Assembly: GCF_012911925.1 (NCBI RefSeq)
Contig: NZ_JAAXKY010000030.1
Coordinates: forward strand, 1-56,684
Direction of reading: 5' to 3'
Source of the DNA: Pseudonocardia xinjiangensis
GTDB taxonomy: Bacteria; Actinomycetota; Actinomycetes; Mycobacteriales; Pseudonocardiaceae
DNA: 56,684 bases
Shown here: piece after piece, positions 25,870-33,308 of the stretch
How the letters are laid out: every line of letters begins with the position of its first letter
Position numbering within the stretch: position 1 is the first letter of the stretch
The notes under the pieces: model-generated
Database searches by the model: none
Told to the model about the DNA's origin: nothing
Seen by the model: the letters and a program-made list of their open reading frames with translations, nothing else
Position numbers and translations under genes: made by a program

Positions 25870-25947
25870 ATGACCGTCATCGCGCGGCCGGCCATCGACA
25901 ACGCGTGGTTCGAGGGCGACCCGGCCGTGCTGGTCGCGCCCGTCTGA
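25870..25947 (+). CDS. Short ORF of 25 codons with strong ribosome-binding site
   Basis: ATG 25870 is preceded by GGAGG at ideal distance and encodes MTVIARPAIDNAWFEGDPAV followed by LVAPV and a stop. It could be a leader peptide, a true small protein or the 5' stump of a lost gene. It lies in the 522-bp gap between the luciferase-like and helicase genes, where I see no other supportable gene. Confidence 0.3.
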   Translation: MTVIARPAIDNAWFEGDPAVLVAPV

Positions 25948-26255
25948 GTGCTCGCCGCCTGCCACCGGCCGCCAGGCGCTACCATGGAACGGAGAACCGA
26001 CCCTGGCGCACGCCGCTCGTCCGGCGACCGCCGGCCCTGTGCGTGGGTGATGCCGCAGCCGTCGACTGGTGGATGATCAGTGGCGACGCCTTCCCGTACG
26101 CGGGCGGCATCGATCTCCCACGGATCCGTGGGCCCGGGTCGCGTCTCGGAGGAGCCGCTTCGGCTCTCTCCCCGCGACGCCCATCGCCCGGCCGCAGTCC
26201 TGTGGCCGGCACGGCTGCCACGGCGACCGTGCCGGGCACCCCGAAGGAGGAGTTA

Positions 26256-28400
26256 GTGGCTCGACGAGGCCGGCCCCAGACGGGGGCTCGCCGTAGCGCC
26301 CCGCGCGACCGCCGTCGCGGCAGTGGCCCCGACGACGTCAACTCGGTGCTCGCGCGAGCCGTCCGGGAGGTCGAAGCCGCCCTCCGCAGCGGCCGGGTCA
26401 CGCCCGCGACGCGCACGAAGTTCCAGGCCGTCGCGCTGCTGCTGCGCGATGAGCGCGCCCGGGTCCGGGCGGAGAACAGCAGCGACACGCACCGGGCCGA
26501 GCAGCTCAAGCGCCTCGACGGCATCGCGACGATCCTCGCGAGGAGCGCCGTCCGTGACTCCGCGCTCCTCGCGCTTCTCGCCGAGGACGCCGTCGTCTCC
26601 GACGAGGCCCGGTCGCTCAAGGTGGAGATGCTGCGGACCGCGGGCATAGAGCCCGCCGCCGACGACCTACCGCCCGCGGAGCCGCCGCCCGCCGCCATCG
26701 AGCCTCGCGTGATGCCGCGGTCGGTCATCTCGCGGCAACTGGCCAACCCGTTCCTCGCCCCTGACGCCTCCGCGGCCCGGCCGAGCGCCCCCCGCCGGAC
26801 GCGGCTGGCCACGTGGGAGCTGATCGGCCCGCTGCTCAGCTCGTTCGAGCGCGCAGGCAGCGGCGCCCCGGCATGCATGGACCTCCCCGCGCCGATCTCC
26901 CGGTACACGCCTCGCGGCCTGGAGCTGATGCCCCACCAGGCTTCGGTGGTGGCCGCGGCCGCGGCGGGCCACCGGACCTTCCTGCTCGCCGACGAGCCCG
27001 GCCTGGGCAAGACCGCACAGGCGCTGCTCGCCGCGGAGGCCGCCAACGCCTACCCGCTGCTCGTCGTCGTGCCGAACGTCGTCAAGACGAACTGGGCGCG
27101 CGAGGCCGGGATGTGGACACCCCACCGCTCGGCCACCGTGATCCACGGCGACGGTGACTCGATCGACGGGTTCGCCGACATCCTCGTCGTCAACTACGAG
27201 GTGCTCGACCGCCACGTGGGATGGCTCGGCGACTTCGGCCTGCGCGGCATGGTCGTCGACGAGGCGCACTTCATCAAGAACAAGTCCTCGCAGCGCTCGC
27301 GGCACGTACTGGCGCTCTCCGAGCGCATCCGGTCCTTCACCGCGCGCCCGCTGCTGATGGCCCTCACCGGCACCCCGCTGATCAACGACATCGAGGACTT
27401 CCGGGCGATCTGGCAGTTCCTCGGCTGGATCGACGAGACCAAGCCGCTCGCCGAGCTGATGAACGCGCTCGACGAGACCGGCCTGACCCCCGCCGACCCC
27501 GGTTTCTACGCCGCGACGCGCCAGTGCGTGGTCGACCTCGGCATCGTCCGGCGTCGCAAGGTCGACGTGGCCGCCGACATCCCCGCCCGTCGCATCGCCG
27601 ACCTCCCCGTCGAGCTGGACGGGCCGGTCGGCCGGTCGATCCGAGCGGCCGAACGCGACCTCGCTCTCCGGATGGTGTCGCGGTACGAGGAGGCACTGGC
27701 CGGCCGCCGGGCCGGTGCCGTGGTCGAGGGCATCGACCACGCACTCGTGCGCCAGGTGGCCAAGTGGGAGCAGAAGGACGCGACCACCTCGACGACCGGC
27801 GAGAACGTCTTCAGCATGATGCGGCGCATCGGCCGGGCGAAGGCCGGTCTCGCCGCCGACTACGCGGCCCAGCTCGCGCGCAGCGCGGGCAAGGTGGTCT
27901 TCTTCGCCAAGCACGTCGACGTGATGGACGTCGCCGAGGAGACGTTCGCCAAGCAGGGGGTCCGCTTCTCGTCGATCCGAGGCGACCAGACCCCCGCGGT
28001 GCGGCAACGGAACATCGACTCCTTCGTCAATGACCCCGACGTGGCCGTCGCGGTCTGTTCGCTGACCGCAGCCGGCGTGGGCCTCAACCTGCAGGTCGCC
28101 TCCAACCTCGTGCTCGCCGAGCTCTCCTGGACCGCCGCCGAGCAGACGCAGGCCATCGACCGCAGCCACCGCATCGGGCAGGCGCAGCCCGTCACCGCGT
28201 GGCGCATCATCGCCGCGCAGACGATCGACGCCCGGATCGCCGAGCTGATCGACAGCAAGGCCGGCCTCGCCGCCCAGGCGCTCGACGGCTCGGAGGAGGA
28301 GGTCGGGTCGTCGGCCGACGTGCAGCACGAGGCGCTCGTCGCGTTGCTGACCGACGCGCTGTCGGAGGTCTCCGACGCACCCCAGGAGCTCACCGGCTGA
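26256..28400 (+). CDS. SNF2-family DEAD/DEAH-box helicase, stand-alone
   Basis: This is a 714-residue superfamily 2 ATPase. After a 200-residue N-terminal region without recognised domains, the motor shows motif I (DEPGLGKTAQ, with P for the usual M), motif II (DEAH in VVDEAHFIKN), motif III (ALTGTPLIND) and motifs V-VI (TAAGVGLNLQVASN, QAIDRSHRIGQAQPV). The RSHRIGQ ending is typical of the SNF2/HepA group, which translocates on double-stranded DNA. No methylase, nuclease or defence partner is adjacent. GTG 26256 has AAGGAGGAG a few bases upstream. The open frame extends to 24717 but covers the convergent genes. Confidence 0.92.
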   Translation: MARRGRPQTGARRSAPRDRRRGSGPDDVNSVLARAVREVEAALRSGRVTPATRTKFQAVALLLRDERARVRAENSSDTHRAEQLKRLDGIATILARSAVRDSALLALLAEDAVVSDEARSLKVEMLRTAGIEPAADDLPPAEPPPAAIEPRVMPRSVISRQLANPFLAPDASAARPSAPRRTRLATWELIGPLLSSFERAGSGAPACMDLPAPISRYTPRGLELMPHQASVVAAAAAGHRTFLLADEPGLGKTAQALLAAEAANAYPLLVVVPNVVKTNWAREAGMWTPHRSATVIHGDGDSIDGFADILVVNYEVLDRHVGWLGDFGLRGMVVDEAHFIKNKSSQRSRHVLALSERIRSFTARPLLMALTGTPLINDIEDFRAIWQFLGWIDETKPLAELMNALDETGLTPADPGFYAATRQCVVDLGIVRRRKVDVAADIPARRIADLPVELDGPVGRSIRAAERDLALRMVSRYEEALAGRRAGAVVEGIDHALVRQVAKWEQKDATTSTTGENVFSMMRRIGRAKAGLAADYAAQLARSAGKVVFFAKHVDVMDVAEETFAKQGVRFSSIRGDQTPAVRQRNIDSFVNDPDVAVAVCSLTAAGVGLNLQVASNLVLAELSWTAAEQTQAIDRSHRIGQAQPVTAWRIIAAQTIDARIAELIDSKAGLAAQALDGSEEEVGSSADVQHEALVALLTDALSEVSDAPQELTG

Positions 28401-28424
28401 GCGGCGGCCGGTGGGGCGGCATAT

Positions 28425-28460
28425 GCAGGTACGTCTGCGGTTCATCGACGCCGTACCTGC
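28425..28460. terminator. Hairpin after helicase gene
   Basis: GCAGGTACG (28425-28433) pairs perfectly with CGTACCTGC (28452-28460) around an 18-nt loop, starting 25 bp after the helicase stop. It probably ends that transcript, or acts as an operator for the next operon. Confidence 0.5.
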
Positions 28461-28493
28461 CACGGCCATGCCGAGAAGACCTTCACCGGGCCC

Positions 28494-28519
28494 GGAATAA
28501 CTGCCCGGCATCTCCTGTC
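28494..28519 (+). promoter_or_regulatory. SigR-type promoter P1 (GGAAT-N18-GTC)
   Basis: GGAAT at 28494-28498 is followed after exactly 18 bases by GTC at 28517-28519, about 83 bases before the SDR start. It matches the SigR/SigH consensus GGAAT-N18-GTT except for the last base. The same arrangement recurs at 31144 and 32591. Confidence 0.65.
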
Positions 28520-28541
28520 AGCGGGGGTAGGCAGGAGATGC
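28508..28541. promoter_or_regulatory. Inverted repeat over the P1 -10 region
   Basis: GCATCTCCTG (28508-28517) and CAGGAGATGC (28532-28541) are perfect 10-bp arms around 14 bases. They span the -10 GTC and the expected transcription start of P1, so a repressor site is more likely than a terminator. Confidence 0.5.
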
Positions 28542-28601
28542 GGGCGCGCGCCCCCTGTCTCCGGGAACGGCCGCCGGCCGGCCGAAGGCAGGAGAAGAGC
28601 A

Positions 28602-29363
28602 ATGAGTCTTTCCGGCAAGACAGTCATCGTCACCGGTGGGGCCTCGGGAATCGGAGCCGTCTACTCGGCCGCGCTCGTCCGGGAAGGCGCCGTCGTCTAC
28701 ATCGCCGACATCACCGACGGAACCTCGCTCGAGGCTGAGCTCTCCCAGGGGGAACCAGGTCGAGCCATTTTCGTCCGCACCGATGTCGGCGACGAGGAGT
28801 CCGTCCGCGCGCTGGTCGGCACCGTCATCACGGAACACGGCCGGATCGATGTTCTGATCAACAACGCGGCGCTCTTCGCCACTCTCGAACCGACCCCGTA
28901 CGACCAGATCGACCTCGCCCTGTGGGACCGGGTGATGCGGGTCAACCTCGCCGGCGCCTTCCTCCTGTGCAAACACGTGGGGCCGCACATGGCGGCGCGG
29001 GGAGCGGGCCGGATCGTCAACATCGGTTCCGGTACGAGCATCAAGGGACACCCAGGAATGCTCCACTACGCGGCGTCGAAAGGCGCGATCACGGCGCTGA
29101 CCCGGACACTGGCGCGCGAACTCGGCGAGCACGGCGTCGTGGTGAACATGCTCTCCCCCGGCTTCACCCTCTCCGACACCGTCGTCAAGGACAACCCTGG
29201 CCTGGTCGACGTGGCGAGAGCAGGTGTCGCCACCCGCTCGATACACCGTGACATGTATCCCGACGATCTGGTCGGCGCACTCCTCTTCCTGGCCTCCGAA
29301 GCGAGCGGCGGTTTTCTCACCGGCCAGACGCTGCTGGTCGACGGCGGGCAGCTCAACACCTGA
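28602..29363 (+). CDS. SDR family oxidoreductase
   Basis: This 253-residue classical short-chain dehydrogenase has VTGGASGIGAVYSAAL at the N-terminus, FVRTDVGDEES, LINNAALFATL, the catalytic SGTSIKGHPGMLHYAASKGA (S, Y, K) and the C-terminal FLTGQTLLVDGGQLNT. The YAASK pair and DGG end are intact, so it should be active, probably NAD-dependent. ATG 28602 has an AGGAGAAG ribosome-binding site. It opens the gene set that ends with the SigR-type sigma gene and lies under promoter P1. Confidence 0.93.
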   Translation: MSLSGKTVIVTGGASGIGAVYSAALVREGAVVYIADITDGTSLEAELSQGEPGRAIFVRTDVGDEESVRALVGTVITEHGRIDVLINNAALFATLEPTPYDQIDLALWDRVMRVNLAGAFLLCKHVGPHMAARGAGRIVNIGSGTSIKGHPGMLHYAASKGAITALTRTLARELGEHGVVVNMLSPGFTLSDTVVKDNPGLVDVARAGVATRSIHRDMYPDDLVGALLFLASEASGGFLTGQTLLVDGGQLNT

Positions 29364-29456
29364 GAGTTTTGGGCTACGGCCGTCTCGGCGAGAAGGCATC
29401 GATTCACGAGCTCATCCCGCCAATTCCCCATGTGACCGACAGGAGAGGTGACGGAC

Positions 29457-30008
29457 GTGCCCTACATCGACCCACCCACCGACGCCGCACTCGACCCGGC
29501 GGCTCGCGCCCAACTGGACGCGTTCGCCGAGGACCACGGCCATTTCGCCGCGGTCCGCGCGATATTCGCCCACTTCCCGGCCGCGTTGGCCGCACTGGAC
29601 AACCAGTACAGGCTGATCATGGGCTACGGCGCCCTTGACCGCTGGGTACGGGAAGCCGTGTTCGCGGTCTGCGCCGACGCGCGCGGTGACAACTATCTCG
29701 CGGAGGCACTGTTCGCAGAGGCCGTCCGCCACGGCGCAGAAACCGAGCGGCTGAACAGCTTCCTGACCCGGACGCCTGACACCGCGGTAGCGGACGACGG
29801 GGTCGGCGAACTGATCCGCTTCAGCCGCAAGATGGCCCTGGAGCCCTACAAGTCCGTGGAACGCGACGTCCGGGCCCTGTACGAAGCCGGCTGGTCGGAC
29901 GCCCACCTCCTCGAAGTCCTCACCGTCGTCTCACTGTCCGCCTACATGGACATCATGACCCTGTCCGTCCACCTGGGACAGGCCGAAGCACCGAGCGGAC
30001 ATCACTGA
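29457..30008 (+). CDS. AhpD-like (carboxymuconolactone decarboxylase fold) protein lacking catalytic cysteines
   Basis: This protein of about 183 residues has the all-helical AhpD/CMD fold: PAALAALDNQYRLIMGYGAL, WVREAVFAVCADARGDNYLA, AGWSDAHLLEVLTVVSLSAY and MDIMTLSVHL. At the place where AhpD-like enzymes carry CxxC, this protein reads GDNYLAEAL, so both thiols are missing. It is followed 17 bp later by a paralogue with an intact CAYC. A non-redox partner of a mixed complex is plausible. GTG 29457 sits 11 bases after GGAG; an earlier GTG at 29448 is too close to that site. Confidence 0.82.
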   Translation: MPYIDPPTDAALDPAARAQLDAFAEDHGHFAAVRAIFAHFPAALAALDNQYRLIMGYGALDRWVREAVFAVCADARGDNYLAEALFAEAVRHGAETERLNSFLTRTPDTAVADDGVGELIRFSRKMALEPYKSVERDVRALYEAGWSDAHLLEVLTVVSLSAYMDIMTLSVHLGQAEAPSGHH

Positions 30009-30025
30009 ACCCCAGGAGGCCGGAC

Positions 30026-30586
30026 ATGGCTTTGATCGACTACCCCGATCTGCACACGCTGGACCCGGAGAACCGCCGAGCGATCGACCGCTTCACGGAA
30101 GAACAAGGCCGACCGACCCTGCTGCGGATGATGCTCGCCTACTCCCCGCCCGCCCAGGAGGCGATGGACAGCCTCTACCACCCGGTCGTGGAGAACGGCA
30201 GGCTCTCTCGCCGGTTGAAGGAATCCCTTTTCGTCGCGGCGAGCGACGCACGCAAGTGCGCATACTGCGCGGGCGGCCATTCCCGTTTCCTGGTCAACGA
30301 GTTCGGCTACAGCGAAGACGCGGTACGCGCCATGCGCGGCGGCACGGAGTCGGAAGCATGGACCGACGCCGAACTCGCACTGGTGCGGGTCGTCCGCTCG
30401 GCCGCAGCGGAACCGGGATCGGTGACCGAGGACGACTTCGCCGCCCTGCGCGGCGCCGGCTGGTCCGACGCAGAGATCGTCGAGGGCCTGATCATGGCCT
30501 GCCACGCGGGCTGGACGAACACGGTCGCCCAAGCCCTGCATCTCGAAGACGACCTGGTCACGCCGGAGTTCGACGGCTACTTCTGA
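30026..30586 (+). CDS. AhpD-like peroxidase-related protein with intact CxxC
   Basis: This is a 186-residue CMD/AhpD-fold protein. The redox motif is visible in SDARKCAYCAGGHSRFLVNE, with both cysteines and the following histidine as in alkylhydroperoxidase AhpD. Later helices, AGWSDAEIVEGLIMACHAGW and NTVAQALHL, parallel the preceding gene. It may reduce hydroperoxides or act in a catabolic step. The gene start (ATG 30026) is 17 bp after the paralogue's stop, with a GGAGG ribosome-binding site. Confidence 0.9.
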   Translation: MALIDYPDLHTLDPENRRAIDRFTEEQGRPTLLRMMLAYSPPAQEAMDSLYHPVVENGRLSRRLKESLFVAASDARKCAYCAGGHSRFLVNEFGYSEDAVRAMRGGTESEAWTDAELALVRVVRSAAAEPGSVTEDDFAALRGAGWSDAEIVEGLIMACHAGWTNTVAQALHLEDDLVTPEFDGYF

Positions 30587-30671
30587 CTCGCCGCCCATGT
30601 TTCCCTGCTCCACATCACGATGCCGCCGCCTGCGTTACTTCCTCAGGCATCCGAACCACAGGAAAGAGCCC

Positions 30672-31124
30672 ATGAAAATCCATGAACTCGGCCATGTCGT
30701 GCTCTTCGTCAAGAGCCTGGCACGTTCTGCACACTTCTACCGGGATGTGCTCGGCTTCGAGGCCCTCGAGACACCCGAGCACATGCGTGGCAAGGTGATG
30801 GCGTTCTCCTCGGGCCGCACGCACCACGAGCTTCTCCTCATCGAGGTCGGCAAGAACGCGCCCCATCCCGGAAACGGCCACCGTGCCGGGCTCTACCACA
30901 TCGGCCTCAAGGTGGGCGACAACGACGAGGAACTGGCCGCTGCCTGGGAGCACCTCAAGCGCGAAGGCGTTTCCGTGCTCGGCACCGCCGACCACACGGT
31001 GACACACAGCCTCTATCTCCACGACCCCGACGGGAACGAGATCGAGCTCTACGTCGACATGCCCGGATCGGACTGGACCGACGTGGAGCAGGTACTGGCA
31101 CCGACTCGCGCACTGCGCCTCTGA
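30672..31124 (+). CDS. VOC family protein (extradiol-dioxygenase/glyoxalase-like)
   Basis: This is a 150-residue vicinal-oxygen-chelate protein with metal-ligand positions all present: His in ELGHVVLFVKSL, His in AGLYHIGLKVGDND and Glu in LHDPDGNEIELYVD. It matches the small catechol 2,3-dioxygenase-like or glyoxalase group. HSLYLHDPDGNEIELY is typical of one-domain dioxygenase-like members. Substrate is unknown. ATG 30672 with AAGAG upstream is chosen over the longer frame from 30597. It is part of the 28.6-33.2 kb set. Confidence 0.88.
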   Translation: MKIHELGHVVLFVKSLARSAHFYRDVLGFEALETPEHMRGKVMAFSSGRTHHELLLIEVGKNAPHPGNGHRAGLYHIGLKVGDNDEELAAAWEHLKREGVSVLGTADHTVTHSLYLHDPDGNEIELYVDMPGSDWTDVEQVLAPTRALRL

Positions 31125-31143
31125 TATTCGTCCTTTCCAGGCG

Positions 31144-31169
31144 GGAATACGGACCGCCCTTTCCCTGTC
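31144..31169 (+). promoter_or_regulatory. SigR-type promoter P2 (GGGAAT-N18-GTC)
   Basis: GGAAT at 31144-31148 (preceded by another G) and GTC at 31167-31169 are separated by exactly 18 bases. They lie in the only sizeable gap inside the gene set, upstream of the MBL-fold gene. Confidence 0.65.
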
Positions 31170-31231
31170 CACCGGGTGTGCGGCTGAGCGGAAAGTTCCG
31201 GCGAAGTCCCGGCAATGACCGGAAGACCACG

Positions 31232-32089
31232 ATGGACATCACGAAAGAGAAGAAGAGCATGGACGGATCAGTGCAGACCCTCGACCTCGACGGCCTCAAG
31301 GTGCACATCTACACCCCGCCGGACGAGTCCTTCCTGGTGAACTCGACCATCCTCGAGCTCGCCGACCGGCTCATCGTCGTCGACGGTCAGATCTTCCAGC
31401 GGTTCGCCCGCGAGGTCGGCGACGTGATCGACGGGCTGGGCAAGCCGGTCGACCGGTTCGTCCTGACCCACAACCACCCCGACCACTACTCGGGCTTCCA
31501 GCATCTGACCGAGCGCTTCCCCGGCGTCCAACTCGCCACGACGGCCTCGGTGCGCGACTACCTGGTGCGGCTGGGCCAGCAGGTCCTCGACATCCGCCGG
31601 GCGATGTTCGGGGACGAGATCGCCTCGCGGATCGTCATCCCGGACGCGGTCATCGTTCCCGGTGAGCTGGTCATCAGCGGGGTGCGGTTCCTCTTCCAGG
31701 AGTTCCACGACACCGAGGCCGAGTTCACGCTGACGATCACCCTGCCCGACCACGGCGTCGCACTGGTCGCCGACCTGCTGGCGGGGAAACACAACCACCT
31801 GTTCACCGTCCAGCCGCAGTTCGACCGATGGATCGCCGCGCTGGGCAAGATCCGGAACGACGTGGCCAGGTTCGGTCTCACGACCCTGATCGTCGGTCAC
31901 GGCGCACCGATCGACCCCGAGGCGGTGCCCGCGAACATCGCCTACCTCACGACCGTGAAGGCCGCCTACGACTCGTCGGGCACGGCGGAGGACTTCGTCG
32001 CCGCGGTCAGCGCGAGCCTGCCCGATCGCTCACCGGAGGGCTGGCTGAGTTTCTCCAGCCAGATGCTGTACGGGCACGTAGCCCCGTAA
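31232..32089 (+). CDS. MBL-fold metallo-hydrolase
   Basis: This is a metallo-beta-lactamase-fold hydrolase of about 285 residues. The metal site motif is in FVLTHNHPDHYSGFQHL (HxHxDH form, with Asn between the first two His). VALVADLLAGKHNHLF gives the bridging Asp, and LIVGHGAPID gives the last His. Substrate is unknown; such genes often serve lactone, thioester or quorum-signal hydrolysis. ATG 31232 has GGAAG upstream. A second in-frame ATG at 31259 after a purine run is equally possible. It lies downstream of P2. Confidence 0.88.
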   Translation: MDITKEKKSMDGSVQTLDLDGLKVHIYTPPDESFLVNSTILELADRLIVVDGQIFQRFAREVGDVIDGLGKPVDRFVLTHNHPDHYSGFQHLTERFPGVQLATTASVRDYLVRLGQQVLDIRRAMFGDEIASRIVIPDAVIVPGELVISGVRFLFQEFHDTEAEFTLTITLPDHGVALVADLLAGKHNHLFTVQPQFDRWIAALGKIRNDVARFGLTTLIVGHGAPIDPEAVPANIAYLTTVKAAYDSSGTAEDFVAAVSASLPDRSPEGWLSFSSQMLYGHVAP

Positions 32090-32132
32090 CCAGGCCCGGC
32101 CGCACCACCGTCGAGACGAAAGGTGAACGGAA

Positions 32133-32570
32133 ATGCTGAGTTTCGGGACCGCGCAGCGGCTGGCCAACGCCGTGCTGGCGGAGGGTGAGCGCCGGAACAG
32201 CTCCGCGCTGACCGTCGCCGTGCTGGACTCCGGAGGCCATCAGATCGTCCTCTACCGGCAGGACGGCGCGGGCTTCGTCCGGCCTCAGATCGCGATCGGC
32301 AAGGCCTGGGGCGCCCTCGGTCTGGGCTTCAGCTCGCGGGGTATCGCCAATGTGGCGGCGCGGGTGCCGGCCTTCTTCGACGCGCTCGCCGTCGCCGCCG
32401 AGGGCCGGATGTTCCCCGCAGCAGGCGGGGTGCTGCTCAGAACCCGCGCGGACGGCATCATCGGCGCTGTCGGCGTCAGCGGCGACAACTCCGACGTCGA
32501 CGAGGCCTGCGCCATCGTCGCCGCGCATGAGGTCGGCCTCGAACCCGAGCCGCTCGAGCCATCCGCGTAG
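32133..32570 (+). CDS. HbpS/GlcG family heme-binding-like protein
   Basis: This 145-residue protein of the GlcG/HbpS family has LTVAVLDSGGHQIVLYRQDG, PQIAIGKAWGALGLG, FPAAGGVLLRTRADGIIGAVGVSG and DNSDVDEACAIVAA. In Streptomyces, HbpS is an extracellular heme-binding redox sensor modulator; here no signal peptide is seen, so the protein is probably cytoplasmic. Many GlcG members accompany catabolic operons with unknown function. ATG 32133 follows AAAGGTGAACGGAA. It precedes promoter P3 and the sigma gene. Confidence 0.88.
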   Translation: MLSFGTAQRLANAVLAEGERRNSSALTVAVLDSGGHQIVLYRQDGAGFVRPQIAIGKAWGALGLGFSSRGIANVAARVPAFFDALAVAAEGRMFPAAGGVLLRTRADGIIGAVGVSGDNSDVDEACAIVAAHEVGLEPEPLEPSA

Positions 32571-32590
32571 CCCCCGGTCGACCGGCTCCT

Positions 32591-32616
32591 GGAATAAAGC
32601 CGGCCACGAGCCGGTC
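32591..32616 (+). promoter_or_regulatory. SigR-type promoter P3 (GGAAT-N18-GTC), upstream of the sigma gene
   Basis: GGAAT at 32591-32595 and GTC at 32614-32616 are separated by exactly 18 bases, about 42 bases before the sigma factor start. This position suggests that the sigma factor transcribes its own gene. Confidence 0.65.
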
Positions 32617-32657
32617 GACCGGTCACGGGGTGTCCGACGGCATGAGGGGCTGATGTG

Positions 32658-33221
32658 ATGAGCGAGTCCGCATCGACGGCGAGGACCACGCCGGTGGAGT
32701 ACGCGCAGGAGGCGTTCGGCTACAAGCCGTCACTGTTCTCGACGGCGTACCGCATGACGCACAACTCAGCCGACGCCGAGGATCTCGTGCAGGAGACCTA
32801 CCTCAGAGCACACAAGAACTGTTCGAGCTTCCGCGGCACGTACTTGCGGGCCTGGCTCACCCGTATCCTCACGAACACCTTCATCAACACCTATCACGCC
32901 CGGAAGCTGCGGCCCGAAGAGCTGGGACTCGACGGGCTCGAGACCCAGCTCGACAACTCCCCCGAAATGCCGGGAATCGGGCGCGACCCCGCCGAGGAAG
33001 TCCTCGCCCGCTACCCCGACGACGACCTCAAGGCGGCGCTGACGTCGTTGCCGCTGCCCTATCTCCGGGTGGTCCTCCTGGCCGATGTCGAGGGTTATTC
33101 CTACAAGGAGATCGCCGCGATCGCGGGGATCCCCATCGGCACGGTGATGAGCAGGCTGCACCGCGGACGGCAGGCACTGCGGCAGACCCTGCTCGACGCG
33201 GGCGTCACGCCTCCCTCGTAA
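32658..33221 (+). CDS. ECF sigma factor, SigR/SigH (ECF12) type
   Basis: This is a 187-residue two-domain sigma factor. Region 2 reads YRMTHNSADAEDLVQETYLR, WLTRILTNTFINTYHARKL. Region 4 reads VVLLADVEGYSYKEIAAIAG and PIGTVMSRLHRGRQALR. These are the signatures of the actinobacterial SigR/SigH group controlled by thiol redox. The usual zinc anti-sigma gene (rsrA type, about 100 codons with HxxxCxxC) is absent downstream; after 87 bp come oppositely oriented ABC genes. A GTG at 32655 is an alternative start. It probably directs promoters P1-P3. Confidence 0.92.
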   Translation: MSESASTARTTPVEYAQEAFGYKPSLFSTAYRMTHNSADAEDLVQETYLRAHKNCSSFRGTYLRAWLTRILTNTFINTYHARKLRPEELGLDGLETQLDNSPEMPGIGRDPAEEVLARYPDDDLKAALTSLPLPYLRVVLLADVEGYSYKEIAAIAGIPIGTVMSRLHRGRQALRQTLLDAGVTPPS

Positions 33222-33308
33222 GCGTTCCGGTCCAGATGTCGCGCTTCAGGCATCCGGGCTGGTCGACGGCGTGCCGCCGGCCCAGGGACGGGCGCGGCGG
33301 CGGTAGTG

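Noticed and set aside
24717..26255. In-frame upstream extension of the helicase gene
   Set aside because: It runs antisense through the luciferase-like gene. GTG 26256 has a strong ribosome-binding site.
33222..33308. Search for a zinc anti-sigma gene after the SigR-type sigma
   Set aside because: Only 87 bp remain before the oppositely oriented ABC gene, and no HxxxCxxC coding sequence is seen on either strand.
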